A DNA stretch of 64,000 bases, from assembly GCA_945863205.1 (NCBI GenBank), contig CAMAZK010000002.1:1-64000 (forward strand). The letters run 5' to 3'. Position numbers and translations under genes: made by a program. This stretch comes from Akkermansia muciniphila (GTDB taxonomy: Bacteria; Verrucomicrobiota; Verrucomicrobiia; Verrucomicrobiales; Verrucomicrobiaceae). The notes beneath the pieces are model-generated. The model was not told where the DNA came from. It was given only the letters and a program-made list of their open reading frames with translations, and did no database searches. Shown here in pieces: positions 19,310 through 27,123 of the stretch. Numbering within the stretch: position 1 is the first letter of the stretch; each line of letters starts with the position of its first letter.

Positions 19310-19413
19310 GCGAGCGCTATGAAAGCCTGCCGCATTGACATTGTTGCAGGAAATATGGGAGAAACGGATGCGCATGGAGCGTGTTCATCAGCGCTTCAAC
19401 GCCGCCGCATCCC

Positions 19414-21060
19414 ATGAATCCACCGTCCACCTCCTCGAACTGGTTCGCGTGGCTGCGCAATGTCGTGATTCTCGGCGCATTGGGTGCGGTCGCCTTCTGG
19501 AGCGTTGGCGATTGGTTTGTGCCGCCGGTGCCCAAAGCGGATCTGGGCGTGGCGGACGCGAAAATAAAGGACATTCAGCGAGTCGCGCAGGCGGTGGATG
19601 CGGACTTTGAGAAGGAATGGACGCAGCACGGACTGCAGCCGGTCGCCAGGGCGGACGATCTGACCATCGCACGGCGGCTGTCGCTGGCCCTGACGGGCAG
19701 CATCCCCTCGCTGCAGGAGATTCGAACCCTGGAGTCAACGAGCCGTGCCGATACGCCGCAGTGGTGGCTCTCGCAGTTGTTGGCGGACCGCCGCAGCAGC
19801 GACTATCTGGCGGAGCGTCTTGCGCGTGTCTATGTGGGCATCGAAAACGGAAATCTTGTGCTGTTCCGCCGCCGCAGGCTCGTGGAATGGCTGGGCGATG
19901 CGCTGCATCAGAACCGGCCCTATGATCAAATCGTTCGTGAACTGATCGACTGCGAGGGCGTGTGGACCACGAACCCGGCGGTGAACTTCATCACCGCGAC
20001 GCACGAGGACAAAAAGGGGCCGGACGAGGCCAAGCTCGCGGCGAAGGTGAGCCGCGCGTTCCTCGGCGTGCGAATTGACTGCGTGCAGTGCCACGACGGC
20101 AAGCTGGGCAGCCCGTGGAAGCAGACGGATTTCCATCAGCTCGCCGCGTACTTTGGTCAGATGAAGTTCAACATCAACGGTCTGCGCGACAACCCGAAGC
20201 AGGCCTACAAGGTGCGTTACCTCGGAGAACTGGAGGAGGTCAAAGTGCCGGCGAAGGTGCCCTGGAAGCCGGAACTGCTGCCCTCGAAAGGCAAGCCGCG
20301 TGAACAGCTCGCTGCCTGGGTCACGGCCAAGGAGAACAAGGCCTTCGCACGCGCCATTGTGAACCGCATGTGGGCGATGCTCTTCAATCGCCCGCTGGTC
20401 TTGCCGGTGGACGAGGTGCCGCTCGAAGGACCGTTTCCGCCGGGCATGGAAGTGCTGGCCGATGATTTCATGGCGAACGGCTGCGATTTGCAGCGCCTCA
20501 TGCGCGTGATCGTGGCCACGCGTGTGTTTCAGCAGTCGAGCCGTTCGGTCGATCCGGGTCATCCGGCCACGCAGGCGGCGGAGGATCACTGGGCGGTGTT
20601 TCCCGTCACGCGTCTGCGACCTGAGCAGATGGCGGGCAGCGTCATTCAGGCTTCTTCGCTGACCACGATCGATGCGGAAACGCACGTCGTTTTCCGCCTC
20701 AAACGCGCCGCCGACGTGAGCAACTTCGTGAAACGCTACGGCGACTCCGGCGAGGACACCTTTGATGATGGCGCTGGCACCATCCCGCAGCGCCTGCTGC
20801 TGATGAACGGCAGCATGATCAATAACAACATCAGCAACAATCCGATCATCAATGCGAGCACACGCATCGGCCTCCTGGCGCCGAATGCAGCGGCAGCCGT
20901 CGAAGCCGCCTACCTCTCCATTTTCACGCGACGCCCCACGGATGAGGAGGCCGCGCTCTTCCAAGGGCAGGTCGCATCTTCGAAACGATCCAAAAGCAAT
21001 GCGATGGCGGACATCTACTGGACGCTCATGAACGCCACCGAGTTTTCCTGGAACCACTAG
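19414..21060 (+). CDS. DUF1549/DUF1553 protein, short form
   Basis: A 548-residue member of the PVC DUF1549/DUF1553 family. After an N-terminal membrane anchor (NVVILGALGAVAFWSVGDWF) comes a DUF1549 part with IDCVQCHDGKLGSPW and ADDLTIARRLSLALTGSIPS, then DUF1553 with FARAIVNRMWAMLFNRPLV and a variant of the NGS motif (LLLMNGSMINN). The start at the ATG at 19414 gives MNPPSTSSNW before the anchor. It is followed 137 bp later by a DUF1501 protein on the same strand, the usual pairing. The exact role is unknown; the pair has been linked with secreted protein modification in related bacteria. Confidence 0.84.
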   Translation: MNPPSTSSNWFAWLRNVVILGALGAVAFWSVGDWFVPPVPKADLGVADAKIKDIQRVAQAVDADFEKEWTQHGLQPVARADDLTIARRLSLALTGSIPSLQEIRTLESTSRADTPQWWLSQLLADRRSSDYLAERLARVYVGIENGNLVLFRRRRLVEWLGDALHQNRPYDQIVRELIDCEGVWTTNPAVNFITATHEDKKGPDEAKLAAKVSRAFLGVRIDCVQCHDGKLGSPWKQTDFHQLAAYFGQMKFNINGLRDNPKQAYKVRYLGELEEVKVPAKVPWKPELLPSKGKPREQLAAWVTAKENKAFARAIVNRMWAMLFNRPLVLPVDEVPLEGPFPPGMEVLADDFMANGCDLQRLMRVIVATRVFQQSSRSVDPGHPATQAAEDHWAVFPVTRLRPEQMAGSVIQASSLTTIDAETHVVFRLKRAADVSNFVKRYGDSGEDTFDDGAGTIPQRLLLMNGSMINNNISNNPIINASTRIGLLAPNAAAAVEAAYLSIFTRRPTDEEAALFQGQVASSKRSKSNAMADIYWTLMNATEFSWNH

Positions 21061-21072
21061 CCCGCAGGGCGG

Positions 21073-21195
21073 GAATGACGAAACCAGAATGCAGAATGAC
21101 GAATGAATGCCCCAAGCTCCAATCGCCACCTGAATTCCTGTTCGTCATTCGTGCTTCGGATTTGATTCGTCATTCGCCATTCTGATTTCGTCATT
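21073..21195. repeat. AATGACGAA palindromic repeat between DUF1549 and DUF1501 genes
   Basis: The left arm aatgacgaaaccagaatgca and the right arm (ending atttcgtcatt, reverse-complement aatgacgaaatcagaatggc) form a long imperfect inverted repeat that fills most of the 137-bp gap. A degenerate copy is at 33009-33079. Such AATGACGAATGACGAA-type repeats look like mobile palindromes and not regulatory sites. Confidence 0.82.
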
Positions 21196-21197
21196 TT

Positions 21198-22487
21198 ATG
21201 AACACTTCCTCCTGCCAAAGCCGCTCGCATATCACGCGACGCTCGGTTCTTCGTGGCGCTGGCACCGCCGGCATTTCCTGGCTCACGCCGCTGGCGGACA
21301 TTCTCGCCGTGGAGGGTGAAAAGGCACCGAAAGGCAAGCCGGCGCGCTCGGTGATTCTGCTCTGGCTCGGCGGCGCCGCGAGCCAGCTCGACACCTTTGA
21401 TCCTCATCCGACCACCAAGGTCGGCGGCGGTGTCAAAACAATCCCCACCGCGATCAAGGGCGTGGAATTTGCCGCAGGACTCGAACAAACCGCCAGCCTG
21501 ATGCAGGACGTGTCGCTGATCCGTTCGATGGTGAGCAGGGAGGGCGATCACGAGCGGGCGTTTTACAACATCAAGACCGGCTGCCGCCCCGATCCCACGC
21601 TCATTCATCCGAGCATCGGCGCCATCGCCTGCCACGAGCTGCTGGAGGCGAAGATCGAGATCCCCACGCATGTCTCCATTCTGCCGAACCAATGGCCGGC
21701 CCGTGGCGGCTTCTTCGGCCCGCAATTCGACGCGTTTCAGGTCTATGATCCGAAGGGCAGCATTCCGGACGTGCGGGCTCGCGTGGATGACAAACGTATC
21801 GAGCGCCGGATGGAGGGCCTGAGTGTCGTCGAGCGTGCCTTCGCCGCCGGACGTGTGCCCGACTTGGACAAGAACAAGACGCTGCATCAGCTCTCGATGC
21901 AGAAGGCCCGCCGGATGATGACCTCGGAACAGCTCAATGCCTTCGACGTCAGCAAGGCCGCCGCCGCAGAGCGTGATGCGTATGGCGAAACGCCCTTCGG
22001 TCGCGGCTGCCTCGCAGCGGTTCGTTTGATTCAAACCGGCGTGCGCTGTGTCGAGGTGACGCTCAGCGGCTGGGACACGCACGCGAACAACTTGGAAGGC
22101 CAGGCCGCTCAGGTGAAGATCCTCGATGCGGCCTATGCCTCCTTGATTGGCGATTTGAAGAAGCTCGGCCTGCTCGAAAGCACCGTCGTCATCTGCGGCG
22201 GTGAATTCGGTCGCACGCCGAAGATCAACGCTCTCGAGGGCCGCGATCACTGGCCGCACGCTTTCAGCATGTTGGTGGCCGGCGGCGGATTCGCCGGCGG
22301 TCGTGTCATCGGCGCCACCGATCCGCAGGGCGAGAAGAAAGAGCCGGAGAACCCGGTCTTCGTCGAAGATCTCCACGCCACCGTGCAGGACCTGCTGGGT
22401 ATCGATTACGAGAAGGAGATTATGACGCCCGTCGGCCGACCAATGGCGCTGAGCAAGGGGGAGCCGGTGAAGGCATTGAGGGCGTAG
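21198..22487 (+). CDS. DUF1501 (alkaline phosphatase/sulfatase-fold) Tat-exported protein
   Basis: A 429-residue DUF1501 family protein. It opens with a Tat-type leader (SHITRRSVLRGAGTAGISWL), so it is probably exported folded. The family marks are SVILLWLGGAASQLDTFDPHP (after the leader), IRSMVSREGDHERAFYN and the C-terminal GGEFGRTPKIN and GRDHWPHAFSMLVAGGGF, which form the metal/phosphate site of the alkaline-phosphatase fold. It lies downstream of a DUF1549/1553 gene, the normal arrangement. The substrate is not known. Confidence 0.87.
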   Translation: MNTSSCQSRSHITRRSVLRGAGTAGISWLTPLADILAVEGEKAPKGKPARSVILLWLGGAASQLDTFDPHPTTKVGGGVKTIPTAIKGVEFAAGLEQTASLMQDVSLIRSMVSREGDHERAFYNIKTGCRPDPTLIHPSIGAIACHELLEAKIEIPTHVSILPNQWPARGGFFGPQFDAFQVYDPKGSIPDVRARVDDKRIERRMEGLSVVERAFAAGRVPDLDKNKTLHQLSMQKARRMMTSEQLNAFDVSKAAAAERDAYGETPFGRGCLAAVRLIQTGVRCVEVTLSGWDTHANNLEGQAAQVKILDAAYASLIGDLKKLGLLESTVVICGGEFGRTPKINALEGRDHWPHAFSMLVAGGGFAGGRVIGATDPQGEKKEPENPVFVEDLHATVQDLLGIDYEKEIMTPVGRPMALSKGEPVKALRA

Positions 22488-22640
22488 GCAAACTCCGGCG
22501 GCTCGGTGGCGCGACCGTGATTTTACGCGGGCGAAGCGACCGCCGTCGAGTGAACATTTCGTGCCGACTCCAGATCGAGATTGCCGGTTCATGGCAGGTG
22601 TGTTACCGGGCGGCATTCGCGTGAACTTCTTGCTGCTTAC

Positions 22641-24620
22641 ATGTCTAACCTGAGTTTTCCCTTAGAGCGGCGCAACGAGTCCTCCCCGCAGTCTGCGGAG
22701 ACGCAGCGATTGACCGATCTGAAGACAGAACTCGCAGAGGCGGAGCGGCGGATCTCCGAGCACATGGCAGTGTTGAAGCGACTCGAGCCGGAGTTTGAGG
22801 CCTGTCGAGCGAAGCTGCAGGAGCTGGATTCCACGCTCGGTCGTGAACTCGAAGAAGCCGGGCGATGTGCCGCGGAGGCGAGCGTTGGCGGAGAGTCTGC
22901 GGCGGGGGACGATTTGGCAGCTCCCGCGCAGGGAGGCTGGCTGCCTTCCATGACTGCCTGCCTCAGCTCTCCGGCGCAGAATGAACCCGGGCGTTTCGAG
23001 GAGCCCTGCGGCACCGAGCAGCGCCTGAGGGCGGTTTTGAAGATGCCGGCGGTTGTCGCAGCACCGGAGGCGATGGCGGCGGCTACCGTTCCCGGCGTCT
23101 TGCCGGAGCTTCGCAATTCCGATGATGAGTCCAGGCCTTCAAATCATGGAAAATCGGAACGATCGACGAAGCCTTACCAGCAGGGTTCCCCCACAGTGGC
23201 CATTTTGCACATGCTGCTTGGCGGACTCATCGTGGCGATAAGTTCGTTGATCGGGTCCTATCTCGCAGGACCGACGCTGAGCCCTTCAGCCGTGCGCGAG
23301 GTGCAGGAACTGCTGGCAGTTGCCCGGTCGTCGGCGCCCGTCGTTTCCCGGGCTGCTGACGCGCCTGCGAAGGCTGACGAGCCTCCACCTCCCGTTGCGA
23401 AGGCTCCGCCACCGCCGGTGGTGCCGCCGAAGCCTGCGGCCAAGGTTGAGAAAGCTCCATCTCGAGACGACCGCCGCCTCGATTCCTTCGCCGAGAGGCT
23501 GCCGTCCTTGCCTTTCATGCTCAGGTATCGGCGGGCGGAAGTCTTCGAGCCGGAAAAAGTCGTCGTGGCGGCTGCCCCGAGCCCGCCGGAGCCCGCCAAA
23601 GCGATCACGCCCGCACCTGCACCCGTGAGGCCGGAGACTCGCGAGCCGAAGCCGACCATCGTGGCTGCGGTGATCAAAAAGGATTCCACGGAGCCTGCGC
23701 CCCGCCCCAAGAAACGACCGGCAGCAAAGCCGAAGAAACCGATCGAATCCGAAATGGTCCGGCTGGAGGGGACCATGACGATTGTTGGCGACACGCTGGA
23801 CGGATCGAGTGATGCCCTGCCGCATCGCGTGAAGCTGAGCCCCTTCTGGATCGCCCGTCATGAAGTGACCATGGATCTGTGGGAGCGGATCGCGAAGTGG
23901 GGGCGGGAGCATGGCTACGACTCCCTGCCCGTCGGCATGGGCAAGGAAGGAGACCATCCCGTGTATGCGATTTCGTGGTCGGCGGCTGTTCAATGGTGCA
24001 ATGCCCGAAGTGAGATGGAAGGCGCCACGCCCTGCTACTACACGGACACCGAACGGAAGGTCGTTTATCGCGGTGGAGAGGCCTTTCTGATCAATGCCTG
24101 TGTGAAGTGGGAAGCCAACGGCTACCGCCTGCCCACGGAGGCGGAGTGGGAGGTGGCTGCGCGGGGAAATCTGAAGGCCCGGCGCTTTCCTCATGGAGAC
24201 GAGATCACCCACAAGGACGCCAACTACGCCGGTCGGCCGTCCGTTCCCTATGACAAATGCGGCCGCGAGGGGCCGCCGCCGCCGTTTCTCGGCAGTATGC
24301 CGCACACGGCTCCGGTGGGCAGCCTTCGGGCAAATGCCTTCGGCCTCTATGACATGGCCGGAAACGTCTGTGAATGGTGCTGGGACCTTTACGACAAGCA
24401 CTATGGGCTCCCGGTGCTCGAAGCGGCGGCGTCCGGCGGCCGGGAGGCCCCGCTTCGGCTCGTCCCCGATCCCAAGGGGCCTAATGCCGGGGAGACGCGT
24501 GTCGTCCGTGGCGGCAGTTGGCGGCATGACGCGCGTGAGGCGCGCTGCGCCAGTCGTTTCGACCTTCCCGGCGCCGCACCCGCGCCCCACGTGGGTTTTC
24601 GCGTGGTGCGCCGCTCCTAG
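22641..24620 (+). CDS. Membrane-anchored protein with coiled-coil lead, proline-rich linker and SUMF1/FGE-like domain
   Basis: A 659-residue protein starting at the ATG at 22641. It begins with a cytosolic coiled coil (residues about 20-70), has one membrane segment near 185-205 (AILHMLLGGLIVAISSLIGSYL), then a long Pro/Ala/Lys-rich linker, and finally a formylglycine-generating-enzyme-type (SUMF1) domain over the last 240 residues (VTMDLWERI, YAISWSAAVQWCNARSE, RLPTEAEWEVAARG, FGLYDMAGNVCEWCWD, VRGGSW). These domains can act in radical-free sulfatase activation, but many are only sugar- or ligand-binding modules. It is the only SUMF1-like gene seen here. Confidence 0.84.
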   Translation: MSNLSFPLERRNESSPQSAETQRLTDLKTELAEAERRISEHMAVLKRLEPEFEACRAKLQELDSTLGRELEEAGRCAAEASVGGESAAGDDLAAPAQGGWLPSMTACLSSPAQNEPGRFEEPCGTEQRLRAVLKMPAVVAAPEAMAAATVPGVLPELRNSDDESRPSNHGKSERSTKPYQQGSPTVAILHMLLGGLIVAISSLIGSYLAGPTLSPSAVREVQELLAVARSSAPVVSRAADAPAKADEPPPPVAKAPPPPVVPPKPAAKVEKAPSRDDRRLDSFAERLPSLPFMLRYRRAEVFEPEKVVVAAAPSPPEPAKAITPAPAPVRPETREPKPTIVAAVIKKDSTEPAPRPKKRPAAKPKKPIESEMVRLEGTMTIVGDTLDGSSDALPHRVKLSPFWIARHEVTMDLWERIAKWGREHGYDSLPVGMGKEGDHPVYAISWSAAVQWCNARSEMEGATPCYYTDTERKVVYRGGEAFLINACVKWEANGYRLPTEAEWEVAARGNLKARRFPHGDEITHKDANYAGRPSVPYDKCGREGPPPPFLGSMPHTAPVGSLRANAFGLYDMAGNVCEWCWDLYDKHYGLPVLEAAASGGREAPLRLVPDPKGPNAGETRVVRGGSWRHDAREARCASRFDLPGAAPAPHVGFRVVRRS

Positions 24621-24631
24621 CGCGTGGCCGG

Positions 24632-25378
24632 TCAGCGCCCGGCGCTTTCAAACGGGCTGCCTTCGATGATCTGCCGTTCCTGCTCCTCTTTGCTCGCATC
24701 CGGGTCGGGATTGAGCGTGATGATGTAGGCCACCACGTCACGCAGCATCTGATCGTCCTCGATGAAGTAGTTCGTGGTCTGCACCATCTTTGCGCCGTTC
24801 TCGTCGCCATGGACGGCGCCCCGGCGGCGGGATTTGAATTTCTTGAGCTGGTCGGCGAGGTACCATGCCTGCCTGCCGATGAGCGGCGGACTCCCGAAGG
24901 CCATCTCCCCGCTGGCATTGTAGCGGTGGCATTCCATGCAGCGCTCCTGGAAAAGGCGCATCCCCTCACGGGCGTTCGCATCGGCTATTTCGCGGTCCTT
25001 GCCCCTCGGGACGGCAAGCTGGAGGGCGGCGACGTGCTCCACGACGGCCTTGATCTGTTCCGGCTGCAGCACCTTGGCGATGGAAGCCATCATGAAGGCC
25101 TGCGGATCGGCGGGATCATGGCCGCGGCGGCCTTCGCGGAAGTTTTTGAGCTGCGTGTTCACGTACCATGTCGGCATGCTCGCGATGGAGGGCGTCTTGA
25201 GCTCCGCTTTGCCTTCGCCGGCGGTGCCATGGCACTGTGCGCAGACGGTTTGAAAGATGGTCTTGCCGTCCTTGGCCGTCGTGGAGGCGACGGCGGGCGC
25301 CGCCGGATCGGCCGCATGCAGGATCAATTGCATGCCGCCAAGAAGCAGGAGTGCGGGGAGTCTGCGGATGAAGTTCAT
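24632..25378 (-). CDS. Secreted dihaem cytochrome c
   Basis: A 248-residue protein starting at the ATG at 25378 with a Sec signal (MNFIRRLPALLLLGGMQLILHAAD). It has two CXXCH haem sites: CAQCH at residues 46-50 and CMECH near 146, each followed by a conserved haem-coordinating region (APSIASMPTWYVNTQLKNF-like and LIGRQAWYLADQLKKF). This is the class I dihaem pattern of cytochromes c4/c553, probably an electron carrier in the periplasm. It could serve the PVC-type dehydrogenase some 8 kb away. It is divergent from the M20 peptidase gene. Confidence 0.88.
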   Translation of the reverse strand: MNFIRRLPALLLLGGMQLILHAADPAAPAVASTTAKDGKTIFQTVCAQCHGTAGEGKAELKTPSIASMPTWYVNTQLKNFREGRRGHDPADPQAFMMASIAKVLQPEQIKAVVEHVAALQLAVPRGKDREIADANAREGMRLFQERCMECHRYNASGEMAFGSPPLIGRQAWYLADQLKKFKSRRRGAVHGDENGAKMVQTTNYFIEDDQMLRDVVAYIITLNPDPDASKEEQERQIIEGSPFESAGR

Positions 25379-25523
25379 GCTCGTGAAACGCGGTATGTTG
25401 CACGCCATTTACAACAATGCCGCGCTGCGGAGGCTGCGGCGGCCACTTTGCCAAAATCCGCGCACCGCAGCGCAAAACCGGCGCGGGCTTGCGCTTCGTC
25501 CGTGCCTGTGCGTTTCTCCCCGC

Positions 25524-26672
25524 ATGTCCGTCATGCCGAAAAACGTCGTCGAACTCGCCCAGGCTCTCGTGCGCATTCCATCGGTGAATCCGGACGGCGA
25601 TCCCGGAACCGACGGCATCGGCGAGGAAAAGTGCGCGCACTTTGTGGCCGCATTTTTAGAGCATTCGGGCGCCGAGGCCTTTCTGGACGAAGTGGAGCCC
25701 GGCCGGCCGAACGTCATCGGCCATTTTCCCACGCATCTCGCCGCCGATGGCAAACCCAAGCCGCGCATCCTCTTTGCGCCGCACACGGACACGGTGAGCG
25801 TCGGCGGCATGACCATCGATCCCTTCGGCGGAGAAGTGCGGGACGGGAAAGTCTGGGGAAGGGGAGCATCGGACACGAAAGGGCCGATGGCCGCGTTCCT
25901 TTGGGCGCTGCATGAGATGCGTGATGAAATCCCCGCTCTGCCGGTGGAGGTGCACTTTGCCGGTTTCATGTCTGAGGAGAGCGCCCAGCTCGGCTCGCAG
26001 CATTTTGCAAAGCATCACGGCCGCTACGATCTCGCGATCATCGGGGAGCCGACGAGTCTGAAGACCGTCTTTCGCCACAAAGGCTGCCTGTGGGCGGATG
26101 TACACACCACGGGCGTCGCGGTGCATGGTGCCACGCCGGAGTTGGGTGTGAACGCGATCGTGAAAATGGCGAAGATTGTCGAAGCGCTCGACAGCGAGTT
26201 TCGCGGCATCCTCGCGGAAACCAGTGGCGCGGACGAATGGCTCGGCACCAGCACGATCAACCTCGGAATGATCCAGGGCGGCACCCGCAGCAACATCGTC
26301 GCCGACTCCTGCAAACTGCGTGTGGACATCCGCACGACACCCGGACTGCAGCGGTCCGGTGGTGCGATGGCTCTGCTGACCGACTTCGTGAAGCGCGTTG
26401 ACGAAACCGCGAGTGTCACGGTCGCCAGTGAGGCTTTTCACCTCGACACCGATCCCGGGAATCCCTTCGTGCAAAAACTCATCGCCGCAGGTGGTGAACT
26501 GACCGGCGCGCCGTGGTTTTGCGACGCCGCTTTCCTCGCCGCAGCCGGCACGCCCGCGATCGCCATCGGTCCTGGCTCGATCGCTCAGGCGCACACCAAG
26601 GACGAATTCATCGCGGTGCGTGATCTGGAGGGCGGCGTGGACTTCTTTGAGCGCTTTCTGAAAAGCCTTTAG
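25524..26672 (+). CDS. M20-family metallopeptidase/deacylase (ArgE/DapE/carboxypeptidase type)
   Basis: A 382-residue zinc peptidase-like protein of the M20 family, which hydrolyses N-acyl or peptide bonds. It shows the metal-binding LFAPHTDTV (His/Asp), GRGASDTKGPMAAFL (bridging Asp), MSEESAQLGS (catalytic Glu and second metal Glu) and AIIGEPTSL, then a C-terminal GPGSIAQAHTKDEF histidine. The middle segment GVAVHGATPELGVNAI is the lid/dimerisation domain. The start at 25524 (MSVMPKNVVELAQALV) fits the family; the ORF-track start lies within the divergent cytochrome gene. The precise substrate is uncertain. Confidence 0.9.
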   Translation: MSVMPKNVVELAQALVRIPSVNPDGDPGTDGIGEEKCAHFVAAFLEHSGAEAFLDEVEPGRPNVIGHFPTHLAADGKPKPRILFAPHTDTVSVGGMTIDPFGGEVRDGKVWGRGASDTKGPMAAFLWALHEMRDEIPALPVEVHFAGFMSEESAQLGSQHFAKHHGRYDLAIIGEPTSLKTVFRHKGCLWADVHTTGVAVHGATPELGVNAIVKMAKIVEALDSEFRGILAETSGADEWLGTSTINLGMIQGGTRSNIVADSCKLRVDIRTTPGLQRSGGAMALLTDFVKRVDETASVTVASEAFHLDTDPGNPFVQKLIAAGGELTGAPWFCDAAFLAAAGTPAIAIGPGSIAQAHTKDEFIAVRDLEGGVDFFERFLKSL

Positions 26673-26676
26673 TATC

Positions 26677-27123
26677 ATGTCGCGCCCAATCCCTCCGCCT
26701 TGGAAGAGTACAGCTTCCGATCTGTTTCCAGAACTCAGGGAAAGATTCACTGACGCTGACACGCCTTATTTGCTGTGGTTTGAGCTCCTGGCAGCGTTCG
26801 AAGCCGCCTATGATGAGGTTCCGCCTGATGAATCAATGATAGCTCGCATCTACCAATTTTGTGATTGGTGTATCGAAGCCCCTGGTGGCGAAACTGCTGC
26901 CGATGATTTGTGCACCTGCGCCATCGTGTCCTTTCTCGAACATGTGCCAGAACATCCTGCCGCACGCGAAGACATGCCACGTTGGTTGAGCTATGAGGAG
27001 GTCGCAGAATCAGAGACCTTCTTTGCTTATCATCTTGGACATGCTGGCTTTGAGGAACTCAAACGTCACATGCGCAAGAACCAACATCGATTCATCGGAC
27101 GCAAAAAGCGCATCACGGAATGA
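26677..27123 (+). CDS. Conserved hypothetical protein (DUF7674-like)
   Basis: A 148-residue soluble, acidic protein starting 4 bp after the M20 stop codon. I recognise the general pattern PWKSTASDLFPELRERF, LLAAFEAAYDEVPPDESMIARIYQFCDWC and EHVPEHPAAREDMPRWLS, seen in hypothetical proteins of many environmental bacteria, possibly related to immunity-type small proteins; there is no known catalytic motif. The 3' end overlaps the convergent kexin-like gene by 11 bases. Function is unknown. Confidence 0.7.
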   Translation: MSRPIPPPWKSTASDLFPELRERFTDADTPYLLWFELLAAFEAAYDEVPPDESMIARIYQFCDWCIEAPGGETAADDLCTCAIVSFLEHVPEHPAAREDMPRWLSYEEVAESETFFAYHLGHAGFEELKRHMRKNQHRFIGRKKRITE

